This document shows, in pieces, positions 8,859 through 18,143 of a stretch of DNA of 64,000 nt. Numbering within the stretch: position 1 is the stretch's first letter; each line of letters opens with the position of its first letter. The position numbers and the translations under genes are program-made. Source of the stretch: Verrucomicrobia bacterium LW23. GTDB lineage: Bacteria; Verrucomicrobiota; Verrucomicrobiia; Methylacidiphilales; UBA1321. The notes under the pieces are model-generated. The model was given only the letters and a program-made list of their open reading frames with translations, made no database searches and was not told the origin of the DNA. The stretch covers positions 941,956-1,005,955 of the forward strand of contig QAZA01000045.1 in NCBI GenBank assembly GCA_003054695.1. Reading direction: 5' to 3'.

Positions 8859-11069
8859 ATGTCGATCACGACTTTTAATCACGAGGTGGATGTTTCTCGC
8901 ACACCTTTTGCCGTCGCCGATTCTCACGTTAACGGGACCACGAATGGCCACGCACCGCGCGGCCCGGTCACGCCCGAATTCCCGCTGATGGTGTCGCGAC
9001 CTATTCAGCATCAACAGCTTACGCCGTTTCGGGAGCTGTATGCGCAGGGGATACGGGTGCTGCATGTGGATGCGACCTTCAGCGAAGATTTTTTCCATAC
9101 CGAAATGCGTGCCTGGAAGGGGCCGGGGGAGTTTGACTACTCCTACCAGGCGGCCTACTGGCGCAAGTTGCTGGAGGCTTGCCCGGACGCGAAGTTTTGC
9201 CTGCGGTTAAACTCGGCCAGCCCGCCGTGGTGGGACGAGTTGCATCCCGCTGAGCTGCAACAGTATGCGGATGGCACGGCTGAGGCTGCTTTTCAGCGCA
9301 CGGCGCGTCGCACTTTACCCAGCCTGGCCAGCCAGACGTGGCGTAAGGCGGCGTGCGGGGCGCTGGCGCACTTTTTGCGCTGGCTGGAGAGCGAGGGCTG
9401 GGCGGACCGCATCTGGGGGCTGTTTCTGTGCTACGGCATTACCTGGGAGTGGGGCATTTTGGGTACGGACCGCTTTCCGGACTACAGTGCGCCGATGCAG
9501 GGCCGTTTTCGCGAGTGGCTGCGCGAGGCGTATCGCAATGATGTGGAAGCGCTTAGGAATGCCTGGGGTGATGCGGTCGTCACGTTTGAGACGGCGGCGA
9601 TCCCCGGCGAGGCGGCGCGGCTGGCGGCATGCAACGGGGTGGCGTGGGGCGGCATTGGCAGTGCGGAGCTGCGGCAATTTCCGCGCGACCGGGCGGCGGC
9701 GGATTTTCAGAACTGTATGTCGGACACGAACTGCGACTACCTGCTGGATCTGGGACGCACGGTGCGCGAAGTGGCGGGCACGAGGTACAAGCTGGGCAGC
9801 TTTTATGGCTACACGCTCACGAGTCGCGAGCATACCGCGTTTACCAGCCAGTACGGCGCGGGCGGCCTGGCGGGGGGGCATCACGCCTTTGGTAAGTTCC
9901 TGCGCAGCAGGCTTTTCGACTTTAATGCGAGTCCGTACGCGTATGCGGATCGGGACTTGGGGCGCGGTTGCCTTATCCAGCATTTCCCTCGCGCCAGCTG
10001 CCAGTTGCACGGCGTGCGGGTGTACGACGAGAACGACCTGAAGACGTTTCTGGTGGCGGACGCGCAGGACGATCGGACCATTTCGATTGGCCAGACGCGG
10101 ACGCTGGAGGACACGGTGCGGCATCAGCGCTGGGCGCTGGCGCAGGCGCTGTGCCACAGCACAACCTATTGGTGGACAGAGCTCAGCGGATGGATCGGCG
10201 CTTACCTGCCTAACTTCGATCACCCGGAGATTCTCTCGGAGCTGCGCCAGCACAGCCGCGCGTTTGAGCAGCTGGGCGGTGAGGCGGAGCCCGAGTCGGC
10301 GCCGGTGGCGATCATTATCGACGAGCGATCCATCGCGGCTTTGTCGTTGGCCAGCAAGCTCTTCCGCGATGAAGTGTACCAGCAACTGGCCGCGTGGAGC
10401 TGGTGCGGCGCGCCGTTTGACGTCTGGCTGGCGGAGGACGTAACGCCGGAGACGATGCGGCATGTGCGTCTGGCTTATGTGTTTGCGCCGGCGCCGTCGT
10501 TGGCGCTGCGTAAGTCGCTGGCCAGTGCGTTGTGCCGCGATGGCCGCACGGTGTGGTGGGCGCCGCTTACCGGCTGGATGACCGACGCGGGGCCGGACGA
10601 CGCGGCGTTTACAAGGCTGACAGGACAGACAGAGCCGCTGGTGTATTCTGCCGGAAGGCCGTTGAGCCGCATGGAGATGCGTACGGAACCCCACGCGAAC
10701 GGGGCGCCCGCCTCGAACGGAAGCCACGCGAATGGCTCAGCCAGCGCGCATGGGGCGAACGGGGCCCGCACCTGCTCGTCGGGCTGGATCTCCCTCTACG
10801 GCGCGTGCGCGGGGCGGACGGCCGAGGAGCTGGGCGCCATTGCCGGCGCGGCGGGCATCGAGCTGTATGGCGATGCGCCGCTGCACGTCATGCGCGGCAA
10901 GCGCTTTCTGGCGCTGCAATCGGCCGCACAGGGCCGCACGTTGCATCTGCCCCCCGCGGGCCCCGGCGCGCGCTGGCAAAATGTGTGGACGGGCGAGCTG
11001 GTTGATGAGTCGGGCCCCGTGCGTTTGCCGGCAACCGATACGTTGCTGCTGCGGCGGGCGGAGGAGTAG
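8859..11069 (+). CDS. cytoplasmic GH42-like (beta-galactosidase A4-type) glycoside hydrolase
   Basis: This 736-residue protein resembles the TIM-barrel clan containing GH42 beta-galactosidases. ELYAQGIRVLHVDATFSED is followed by a strand ending in CYGITWEWGILGTD (about 195-208), whose Glu is the candidate acid/base. PMQGRFREWLREAYRND is a typical GH42 helix, and TTYWWTELSGWIGAY (about 430-445) holds a candidate nucleophile Glu. A Rossmann-like trimerisation domain follows (PVAIIIDERSIAAL). There is no signal peptide, so it probably acts on imported oligosaccharides. Asn-Gly/His-rich linkers occur near residues 22-32 and 605-640. The exact family and substrate are inferred. Confidence 0.7.
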   Translation: MSITTFNHEVDVSRTPFAVADSHVNGTTNGHAPRGPVTPEFPLMVSRPIQHQQLTPFRELYAQGIRVLHVDATFSEDFFHTEMRAWKGPGEFDYSYQAAYWRKLLEACPDAKFCLRLNSASPPWWDELHPAELQQYADGTAEAAFQRTARRTLPSLASQTWRKAACGALAHFLRWLESEGWADRIWGLFLCYGITWEWGILGTDRFPDYSAPMQGRFREWLREAYRNDVEALRNAWGDAVVTFETAAIPGEAARLAACNGVAWGGIGSAELRQFPRDRAAADFQNCMSDTNCDYLLDLGRTVREVAGTRYKLGSFYGYTLTSREHTAFTSQYGAGGLAGGHHAFGKFLRSRLFDFNASPYAYADRDLGRGCLIQHFPRASCQLHGVRVYDENDLKTFLVADAQDDRTISIGQTRTLEDTVRHQRWALAQALCHSTTYWWTELSGWIGAYLPNFDHPEILSELRQHSRAFEQLGGEAEPESAPVAIIIDERSIAALSLASKLFRDEVYQQLAAWSWCGAPFDVWLAEDVTPETMRHVRLAYVFAPAPSLALRKSLASALCRDGRTVWWAPLTGWMTDAGPDDAAFTRLTGQTEPLVYSAGRPLSRMEMRTEPHANGAPASNGSHANGSASAHGANGARTCSSGWISLYGACAGRTAEELGAIAGAAGIELYGDAPLHVMRGKRFLALQSAAQGRTLHLPPAGPGARWQNVWTGELVDESGPVRLPATDTLLLRRAEE

Positions 11070-11090
11070 CCTCGGCCCCTCCCCGGCGCG

Positions 11091-14000
11091 CTATTTTATC
11101 AGTCGGCCGTAGGGGAAGCCGAACAGATCGCCCACGTACCAGCTGATGGCTTTGCCGGCCAGGAAGAGCATGGCGCTGGTGTCGCTGGTAATGTCGCGGA
11201 CGAGGCGTTGGCTGAGGTCTTGCTCCGGCTTTTTGATGGTGCCGCCGACGTCGAAGGTGGCCCAGGCGTAGCCGCCGCGTTGTTCGGAGAAGAGGTCGGC
11301 CCGGGCGCGGGGCATCCACGTGAGGTAGCGGGGGGCCAGGCCGATGCGGATTTTGCCGTGGAGCGCGGTTTTTTCGTCCATGCGGACGTTGCCGCGGATC
11401 CATAGTTTGCCGGGCGCGTTGACGGACAGGTTGCTGAGGTAAAAGGAGCCTTCGATCCACTGGTAATCCACGCTGGCTTCGCGGAAGTCGAGCGTGCGCA
11501 GGGTGGGATCGCCCAGCAGGCGGGCGGCCATGTCCAGCACGCGCCACTGGTGCAGGCGGCCGTTGCGCAGGCTAAGGCGGCCGGTGGCGCGCGCGCCTTT
11601 AAGGTGGCGCGGGTGGCCTGTAAATTGCAGGGTGCCGCTGGCCACGCCGTCGAGCATGGGTTGCAGGCTTTTGGGCAGCCAGCGTTGCAGGGGCAGGTCG
11701 CGAAGCTCCAGGTTGGCGCGCAGGTTGTCTTTCTCTGGGAAGCTCATGCTGCCGGAGAGCCACAGATTGCCGGCGCTGCGAAAGTTCAGTTTATCGATGC
11801 GCAGGCCCTGCTTGCCGAATCCGTACGTAACATCGGCGGTCTGGAAGTTCAGCGACGCCATATCCGCGTGGCCGGACATGCGGGCGAGCTGGGAGAGGAT
11901 GTGGATGTTGGAGAGGCGCGCTCCGGCAATCTTCAGCAGGCCGGTGGCCTCCCAGGCCTTGAAGTCGTTGGTGGGGCCGGTCCACAGCATGGTGGATTGC
12001 GCTTTGCCGTCGACAGATTGCTGGAGATTGGCGGGCAGCCAGCGTTTCAGCGCCAGGTCGCGGATGGCGACGTCGAGCTTGGATTCAGCTGTGGCGCCGG
12101 ACTCCGGGTCGGCCATGGAGCTGCGGGCTTTGGCGGCGATGTCGAAGTTGCCGGGGGAGATGAGGCGTAAGTCGTTGCACTCGAACGTGCCGTTGCGGTA
12201 GGTGATGTTCCAGCTGGTGTCGTTAAACGCGATAGTGCTGAGCTCCGGGTGCCCCGTCAGTTTGGCCATCTGGTGGAGGAAGGGCATCTTTTCCAGCGCG
12301 GCGCCGGTCAGGGTAAGGCGCGCGGTGGCGGTGCTGCTGGTGTCGGTCGGGTCGCCCTCCCACGTGGCGGTGCCGCTGGCGATGCCGCGCAGGCCGGGGA
12401 AGAAGGCCTCCAGCGAGACGTTGCGCAGCTCCGCGCGGCCCTCCAGGTGGCCGACGGGGCGTTTGGTTTTGGCCGGGGGGCCGGCGAGGGGGGAGGTTGC
12501 GTCGGCGGGCGCTGATGGGGCGGGTGTGGCGGCGGGGGGCGTGGCGTGCTTTTTCTCCAGATTGGGGTGCCAGCGCAGGTTGCCGGTAAAGTCGACAAGG
12601 CCGGGCGCTTTCAGCTCCAGGTCCGGGATGACGAGCAGGCCGTCTTTCCACTCGTAGCTCATGCTGGCCACGGTAAAGCTGATGCCTGGGGGAGGGCCCA
12701 TATCCGGCGTGGTTTGGGCGGGCGCGGTGCCGATCTGCCCGGTGGGGTTTCCTCCGGGCAGAAGCGACGGCACGGCGGCGGCGGGCGATCCCGGAACGCC
12801 AGGCAGCAGGGGTGCGCTGAGAGCACCGCCCGGCCCGGTGCCCGCCTGGATTACCGGCGTGGGGGACAGCCCGGCGGCGCCCGGCTGCGAAGATCCGGAG
12901 GGGATCGACGGCATGGGCGGGATGGCGGAGGTAGGCGTGCTCGGCAGGCGCGGCATCGGCCCGCCGCCCGTGGCCACGCGGTTGGTGGCGCCGGGGGAGA
13001 GCAGCACGCCCGCCGCCGGGTGATGCAGCGGAACGCGGGCGGCGGGCGTGCCCGGTGCGGCGGTGGCGGCGGTGGGCGGGGCAATGGGCGCGACGGGCAC
13101 CGTAACACCACCCGGGCCGGTGCCGGTCAGCGGGTCGAGCGCCACATCCGCCGCGGCGCGGTCCAGCTCGTCGTCCTGAAACAGCGAGAGCTGGCGCAAA
13201 AACGGCAGGCCCTGCACGCGCAGGTTGCTGAGGGAGAGGCGGCCGGTGCTGCGCGTCATCTCCACGCCGCCGGGCTGGCTCTCCCAGGCCACATCGCCGG
13301 AGGCGCGGGCCAGGATGGCATCCTTCAGGGCGTCGGGCAGGGCATTGCGCACGGGTACCTCCGTAATGGCCAGGGTGGCGCGCAGGCTTTTGTCGGCGGG
13401 CTGCGTGCCCATTTTGACGAACAGTTTGACGCGGGCGGGGTCGCCCTCCTCCACGCCGCGCAGGTTAAAGCGTTTTACCTCCAGGTAGGGCTTGGACATC
13501 ATCACGTCCAGCTGCTCCACGCGAAGGGGGGGCAGCATGGCCATGTGCATGGTGCCGCCGCTGCCGGAGAACAGCCAGTCCACGCCCACGGGGGTCACGC
13601 GCACCTCTATGCCGTCAATGTGCGCCTGCTCCTTCATAAACATCCACTCCACGCGGGTGCGGTGGGAGATAATTTCCTTCGGCACCACGCGGCTGGGCAG
13701 ATACCGAGCCCACCAGGGTTTGGGCGGCTTGGGCATTACGGGGGCGCGCTCGGCGGGGTTGGGCGCGCGCAGGCCCAGCACGGCGCTGTCGATATCAATG
13801 CGGCTGAACTCCCACATGTCGTCCCAGTACCCGGCGGGGTTAAAGACGGCGCGCGTGCGGGTGGCGTCGAGCTTTGCCACCACCTCGCCCGGCAGGCCGG
13901 TGCTGGTAAAGCCGTCGGTGGTCACCACCCAGGCGTCCTTGTGCACGGGTTTGAACTCCCCCTTCACCTTCAGCCCCTTGCTCGTCTCGCGGGAGATCAT

Positions 14001-14129
14001 GCCGCGAAAACCGTCGCTCTGCACCCACCACGTTACCGGCACATCCCAAAACAGCGCGACAATCACGCAAAAAGACAACGCCCCCCCGCCAACCCACAGG
14101 GCTTTACGGAGAGCGGGACTCTTCCACAC
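11091..14129 (-). CDS. AsmA-like inner-membrane-anchored protein (AsmA/TamB superfamily)
   Basis: This 1012-residue protein has one N-terminal membrane anchor (about residues 9-30, KALWVGGGALSFCVIVALFW), followed by long beta-rich repeats ending in an AsmA-like C-terminal region. Repeated units of the type GxLxFTGHPxxLxxxxATGxLxLxNGRL and related stretches occur at about 630-960. Members of this superfamily form periplasm-spanning lipid- or protein-transfer bridges; the role here is inferred. A Pro/Gly/Ala-rich segment of about 130 residues (about 340-475) interrupts the beta-rich region and looks disordered. A second Pro/Ala tract lies at about 530-550. The gene stands alone and converges with the GH42-like gene. 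Confidence 0.75.
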   Translation of the reverse strand: MWKSPALRKALWVGGGALSFCVIVALFWDVPVTWWVQSDGFRGMISRETSKGLKVKGEFKPVHKDAWVVTTDGFTSTGLPGEVVAKLDATRTRAVFNPAGYWDDMWEFSRIDIDSAVLGLRAPNPAERAPVMPKPPKPWWARYLPSRVVPKEIISHRTRVEWMFMKEQAHIDGIEVRVTPVGVDWLFSGSGGTMHMAMLPPLRVEQLDVMMSKPYLEVKRFNLRGVEEGDPARVKLFVKMGTQPADKSLRATLAITEVPVRNALPDALKDAILARASGDVAWESQPGGVEMTRSTGRLSLSNLRVQGLPFLRQLSLFQDDELDRAAADVALDPLTGTGPGGVTVPVAPIAPPTAATAAPGTPAARVPLHHPAAGVLLSPGATNRVATGGGPMPRLPSTPTSAIPPMPSIPSGSSQPGAAGLSPTPVIQAGTGPGGALSAPLLPGVPGSPAAAVPSLLPGGNPTGQIGTAPAQTTPDMGPPPGISFTVASMSYEWKDGLLVIPDLELKAPGLVDFTGNLRWHPNLEKKHATPPAATPAPSAPADATSPLAGPPAKTKRPVGHLEGRAELRNVSLEAFFPGLRGIASGTATWEGDPTDTSSTATARLTLTGAALEKMPFLHQMAKLTGHPELSTIAFNDTSWNITYRNGTFECNDLRLISPGNFDIAAKARSSMADPESGATAESKLDVAIRDLALKRWLPANLQQSVDGKAQSTMLWTGPTNDFKAWEATGLLKIAGARLSNIHILSQLARMSGHADMASLNFQTADVTYGFGKQGLRIDKLNFRSAGNLWLSGSMSFPEKDNLRANLELRDLPLQRWLPKSLQPMLDGVASGTLQFTGHPRHLKGARATGRLSLRNGRLHQWRVLDMAARLLGDPTLRTLDFREASVDYQWIEGSFYLSNLSVNAPGKLWIRGNVRMDEKTALHGKIRIGLAPRYLTWMPRARADLFSEQRGGYAWATFDVGGTIKKPEQDLSQRLVRDITSDTSAMLFLAGKAISWYVGDLFGFPYGRLIK

Positions 14130-14308
14130 GGCGCCACCTATTACAGCCCCAGCGGTACGGAAAGGTCAAGCCAACGCAATGCGACAATATCGGGGCGGCG
14201 GGGAGGGCCGAGGAGTCAGGCAGATAACATCGCCAAGGACGGAAAGTTTCGCCAAGGGGGAGTTGTGGAGAAGGGAGCGGCGCGAAACTACGACTGCTTC
14301 CCCCTCAT

Positions 14309-14411
14309 CCCTTTGTGACTTCGTGTCTTTGTGGTTTAATAATCCCCTGTCCCCATCGCCGCGGGCAGCAGAAGGGGAGTTATCACCACAAAGGCACGAA
14401 GTCACAAAGGG
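14309..14411. repeat. long hairpin with 27-bp arms (CTTTGTGACTTCGTG family)
   Basis: The left arm 14309-14335 pairs with the right arm 14385-14411 at 26 of 27 positions, around a 49-base loop containing its own GC-rich inverted repeat. The arm is made of short words such as TTTGTG, ACTTCGTG and CTTTGTGG. It fills the gap between two minus-strand genes. The same style of word-based hairpin recurs at 21713, 26802, 26930, 31459 and, decayed, at 38118. No T-run follows, so it is more likely a dispersed intergenic repeat than a simple terminator. Confidence 0.85.
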
Positions 14412-14441
14412 CAGAAGCAGAACGGCGGGAACCCGGCATAA

Positions 14442-15440
14442 TTATTTTGTCGTCGCCGGCGCGTTGGTAGTGGGGCCGGCTGCGTTGGTTTCGGCGGAGG
14501 CGCCGTCGCCGCCGGCGGGGGCGCCTGGGGCGGAAGGGGCAGGTGCGGAGGTTGCTGTTGCGGAGGAGGCAGCGGCGCGGTCGGCTTTCTCTTTCTCCTC
14601 GCGGCGGCGGGTTTCCTCGACGGCGAGTTTGGCTTTGGCTTCCTTTGCTTCTTCCTCGCGCTTTTTGCGGGCGGCTTCCATGCTGGTCACGTCCACGCGC
14701 CAGCCGACGTTTTCCATCACCACTTCCACGTAAGGTTGATCGCGAAAGCGCTGCCGGTTTTCCTCCGTTTTACGTTTAAGGTTGGCGGCGTGGGCCTGGC
14801 TGCGGACGAGGGAGCGGATGCCTTCCAGCGTGGGCAGGGTGGTGTTGCTGCGGGCGGCGCTGGTGATGGCTTGCACGTATTGCATGGCCACCTCGTCCTG
14901 CATCTGCCACTCGGCAAAGTTCTTCTCGTTAATGATGAGGGGCACGCGGGCGTGGCGGCCGCCGTCCAGCAACTCCGCGGGGCCAAACGTCACGTACTCC
15001 GGCATGCGGTTGCGCAGCTGGGTGGAGAACTGCTGAAAGTCGGGCCTTTCCCGAATCAGCTTGAGCATGGCCAGGAAGGTGGTGGGCATTTGCTTAAGCT
15101 TGGCGCGAAAGGCGCTGTCGGAGATCATGGCGGCGCTTTCCAGATCCTGCACCAGTTGCATCTCCAGCCACACGCGCGTTACGTCCGTAGGCGTGTTGGA
15201 GTGCGCGGGCATTTGCGGCTGAAACTGTGCGGCCGTAGGCGATGCGGGCGCCTCGGCGGCCGTGGCGTCGGGAGTGTGCGGACACAATACGGCCAGGATG
15301 AGCAGGGCCAGCATCGCGGCGAGGGATGCGCTGGACGCGCGGAAGGCACAGGAGGTCCAAGACGCGCAGGCGCGCGGTGCCGTGGCAGAATCCTCCCGCA
15401 GGCGCCAGGCGCGGAGGGGTACGTCAGTAACCAAGTGCAT
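14442..15440 (-). CDS. secreted protein of unknown function with charged coiled-coil tail
   Basis: I do not recognise a family in this 332-residue protein. A hydrophobic stretch at about 42-55 (MLALLILAVLCP) followed by Ala-rich sequence suggests export. The middle part is mixed alpha/beta. From about residue 245 a highly charged helix (ARKKREEEAKEAKAKL onward) is likely a coiled coil, and it is followed by a low-complexity Ala/Thr/Pro tail. Its start overlaps the end of the upstream membrane-protein gene by 17 bases, so the two are very probably one operon. The true start could be the internal Met at residue 43. Confidence 0.6.
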   Translation of the reverse strand: MHLVTDVPLRAWRLREDSATAPRACASWTSCAFRASSASLAAMLALLILAVLCPHTPDATAAEAPASPTAAQFQPQMPAHSNTPTDVTRVWLEMQLVQDLESAAMISDSAFRAKLKQMPTTFLAMLKLIRERPDFQQFSTQLRNRMPEYVTFGPAELLDGGRHARVPLIINEKNFAEWQMQDEVAMQYVQAITSAARSNTTLPTLEGIRSLVRSQAHAANLKRKTEENRQRFRDQPYVEVVMENVGWRVDVTSMEAARKKREEEAKEAKAKLAVEETRRREEKEKADRAAASSATATSAPAPSAPGAPAGGDGASAETNAAGPTTNAPATTK

Positions 15441-16476
15441 TTTCAGGAGATTGAGTAAGCAGGAACAGGGCCAGGGGAATGCCGGGAATCAGCAATGCCA
15501 TCGCCGGAGCGATCCACCGCGCCCAGCCGCCCAGGCCGGGCACCAGCACCAGCGCAATGCCGGCCGGCGCCGCGGCGGCCAGCAGGGCCATGTAGACAGG
15601 CAGCCCGTAGGTAAAGTACTGGCCACTGTACATCAGCGCCGCCAGCGCCACAAACGCCGTAAACGCGGCACCCGGCCCAAACAGATACGCGCCGCCGCGC
15701 CACGTGTGCCACACGCCGGCCAGCATGGCCATGCCGCACCCGATCGCCCCCGCCGTGGCCAGCTGCGCATAAATGGCCGAGTGCGCCACCGCACCCAGAA
15801 TAACGGACGCCATGCCATAGGAGATGGCAAACGTGAGCGGCACCCACCAGCCCATGGTCACGGGGGTCGATGTCGCAAAATCGAGCAGCGCGGCCACCGC
15901 GGCCACACCCAGCAAAACGACGGCCAGCAGTGTGTACTCCATCGCACCCCAGGTTTGCGGAAGGGTGCGCATCGCCAGCGCGGTCATCACCGCCAGCGCC
16001 ACAAACCCGGTGCTGGCCACCCGCGAAAGGAGCGCGCCGAACGGCACCCCGCCCGAGCCGCCCGTCACCGCGCCATCGCCCGCCAGCGCATGCGTAAAGC
16101 CGGGGCGCGAGGCCACGCCAATGCCAAGAAAACCGAGCAGCAGCGCCACCAGCGCTACCGCCGGCGTACTGCGCATGGGGGAGAGCTGCGGCCAGCCATC
16201 CAGCCCCACCAGCGCCGCAAAAATAGCCCCGCCAATCGCCACCGGCGCCGCCAGGCTGGCCCGGGGATAGGGCGCCAGCGCCTCCGGCTTGCCGCGAAGA
16301 GACGCCCACAGAGCGCGAATCTCCAGCGGCAACGCCCAGTGCCCGGAGGGAGCCGCGGGCACATGCCGGCGCAGCAACAACATCTCCATCACCACAAGCA
16401 CCCCGGCCACAAGGGCCGGAATGACCGCGGTGTACAGCGCCAGCTGGATGTGCAGATCGGTAATAGATGTGGGCAT
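15424..16476 (-). CDS. polytopic membrane protein of unknown function
   Basis: This 350-residue protein is almost entirely hydrophobic, with about nine to ten predicted membrane helices and a soluble loop after helix 1 (LRRHVPAAPSGHW...). I chose the ATG at 16476 (MPTSITDLHIQ) because the upstream in-frame residues are Cys/Gly/Pro-rich and lack conserved character. No family motif was recognised. It overlaps the downstream secreted coiled-coil protein by 17 bases, suggesting that the two act together at the envelope. Confidence 0.6.
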   Translation of the reverse strand: MPTSITDLHIQLALYTAVIPALVAGVLVVMEMLLLRRHVPAAPSGHWALPLEIRALWASLRGKPEALAPYPRASLAAPVAIGGAIFAALVGLDGWPQLSPMRSTPAVALVALLLGFLGIGVASRPGFTHALAGDGAVTGGSGGVPFGALLSRVASTGFVALAVMTALAMRTLPQTWGAMEYTLLAVVLLGVAAVAALLDFATSTPVTMGWWVPLTFAISYGMASVILGAVAHSAIYAQLATAGAIGCGMAMLAGVWHTWRGGAYLFGPGAAFTAFVALAALMYSGQYFTYGLPVYMALLAAAAPAGIALVLVPGLGGWARWIAPAMALLIPGIPLALFLLTQSPENALGY

Positions 16477-16796
16477 GGGCAATGCGTTTGCGATGGGGCA
16501 GCACGGGCAGGGAGCAGTCGCGCCCCCCGGGGAAGCGCCAGTCGCCGACAACGCGCCGATCACACTAGCACAACCGCCCCCGCACAAGCAACCGCCACGC
16601 CCATCGCCCCACGCAATTTATGGGGAGGCGAGGAATGCACCGGGACGGAGCCCCTGTTTGCAAGAGACGCCGTGGTTTGCGTTATAAGTGAACACCACCG
16701 GCACCCCGCCGGCCACGGAAAAGGCGTGATGCCTGCGCCCGGCTGTTGTAGGCTCAGCCCGCCGCGATAAATCGCGAACGAAAGCGAACCACCCCC

Positions 16797-17990
16797 TTGC
16801 ACACGCCGCATCCGCAACATCAGCAGCCCCTGCAAACGGCACAGCCGCAACCTGTTGCGCGCGGAGTGATACCCCCGGCCCAGTGGTTGCAGGCTCGCCC
16901 CCTGCGCATCGCCGGCACCGGCATGGCACTGCCGCGCACCTGCGTCACCAGCGCGGAGCTGGATGCCCGCCTGGGCCTGCCGCCCGGCACCGTGCAGGCG
17001 CGCTGCGGCGTAGCCCGGCGCTACCTGGCCCAGCCCCACGAGACAGCCGCCGAACTGGCTGCGCTGGCCGCCGACCGCGCCGTGGCCGCCGCCGGCATGC
17101 GCTGGGCTGACGTCGACTGCCTCATCGCCGCTAACGCCACCATGGACCAGGCGCTACCCTACAACGCCGCCCTTGTGCACGCCCAGCTGGGCCTGCACGC
17201 GCACCGCACCGCCACGTTCGATATCGGTGCCAGCTGCCTCAGCTTCCTCGCCGCCGTTGATTTTGCCGCCGCCATGATTGCCGCAGGCCGCTACACCACC
17301 GTCGCCGTCGTCTCCGCCGACCTTGCCAGCGTGGGCCTGGATTGGCGCGACCTGGAAACCTGCGGCATGTTCGGCGACGGCGCCGCGGCAGCCATCCTGA
17401 CGCGGCCCCCCGCCGACGCCGGCTCCGGCCCGGATTCCTCCTCCGCCATCCTCGCCGCGCGCTTCGAAACACTCTCCGACGGCGTCGACTACTGCCAGAT
17501 CCCCGCCGGCGGCAGCCGCCATCACCCGGGCAAGGTGCCGGATGCGGTCGCGTTTGCGGAGCTCAACCTCTTTCGCATGCAAGGCAAACCCCTCTTCCGC
17601 CTCATGGCCACGGAGATGCCCGGCTTTACGCAAAGACTGCTGGCCGAAGCGGGGGCTGTGCTTGCGGGAGAAACGCGTGGCACCTACGGCAACCTCGGCG
17701 TCCACGGCGAGCAGGCAGCTCCCGCGCCCCTGCCCATCCACCGCATCGCCCGAGTCATCCCCCACCAGGCATCCCGCCTCGGCATCACCCACATCGCGCG
17801 ACGCCTGGGCATCGCCACCGGCCAGCTTACGGATATATTTGAGGACTACGGCAACCAGGTAGCCGCCTCCATGCCCACCGCTCTGCACCTGACGCTTTCC
17901 GCTGAAACAGCCCCCCAGCGCGGCGACATCCTCCTCCTGCTGGGCACCAGCGCCGGCGTCTCCATAGGCGGCATGGTGGTGCGGTATTAA
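16797..17990 (+). CDS. beta-ketoacyl-ACP synthase III (FabH)-like thiolase-fold enzyme
   Basis: The 397-residue product has the FabH/KAS III fold and all three catalytic positions: Cys in FDIGASCLSFL (about residue 147), His in VIPHQAS and Asn in EDYGNQVAAS. LRIAGTGMALPRTCVTSAEL is the usual N-terminal strand. It could start fatty acid synthesis or act in a specialised acyl or polyketide pathway; no acyl carrier protein or partner gene is nearby. The start is uncertain. TTG 16797 is the longest option, but GTG 16866 is equally plausible because the first 23 residues are His/Gln/Pro-rich and unlike the family. A hairpin terminator follows the gene. Confidence 0.82.
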   Translation: MHTPHPQHQQPLQTAQPQPVARGVIPPAQWLQARPLRIAGTGMALPRTCVTSAELDARLGLPPGTVQARCGVARRYLAQPHETAAELAALAADRAVAAAGMRWADVDCLIAANATMDQALPYNAALVHAQLGLHAHRTATFDIGASCLSFLAAVDFAAAMIAAGRYTTVAVVSADLASVGLDWRDLETCGMFGDGAAAAILTRPPADAGSGPDSSSAILAARFETLSDGVDYCQIPAGGSRHHPGKVPDAVAFAELNLFRMQGKPLFRLMATEMPGFTQRLLAEAGAVLAGETRGTYGNLGVHGEQAAPAPLPIHRIARVIPHQASRLGITHIARRLGIATGQLTDIFEDYGNQVAASMPTALHLTLSAETAPQRGDILLLLGTSAGVSIGGMVVRY

Positions 17991-18098
17991 AGTCGATCAG
18001 TTGAGAAATTTGATTTTTTGCTTGCAATTAATCAAGCAACTGCTCTAATGTTCTTTTACGGCCACAGGCCAGGCGCTGAGCATTGCCGGCGGCAAACT

Positions 18099-18139
18099 AG
18101 GTCCGAATAGCCTTGAATAGGCTAGTTTGGGCCTTTTTT
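18099..18139 (+). terminator. Rho-independent terminator after the KAS III-like gene
   Basis: A nested hairpin has outer arms AGGTCC / GGGCCT and inner arms TAGCC / GGCTA around TTGAATA, followed directly by six T residues on the plus strand. It lies about 110 bases beyond the stop at 17990. Confidence 0.7.
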
Positions 18140-18143
18140 GTGA

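Noticed and set aside
9315-10727. Minus-strand open frame of 470 codons opposite the GH42-like gene
   Set aside because: It is Arg/Gln/Pro-rich antisense sequence with no family pattern, while the plus strand encodes a recognisable TIM barrel.
12546-14318. Long plus-strand open frame of 590 codons opposite the AsmA-like gene
   Set aside because: It is antisense to the AsmA-like coding sequence. Its product is rich in His/Gly/Arg with no recognisable domain, as expected for the complement of GC-rich coding DNA.
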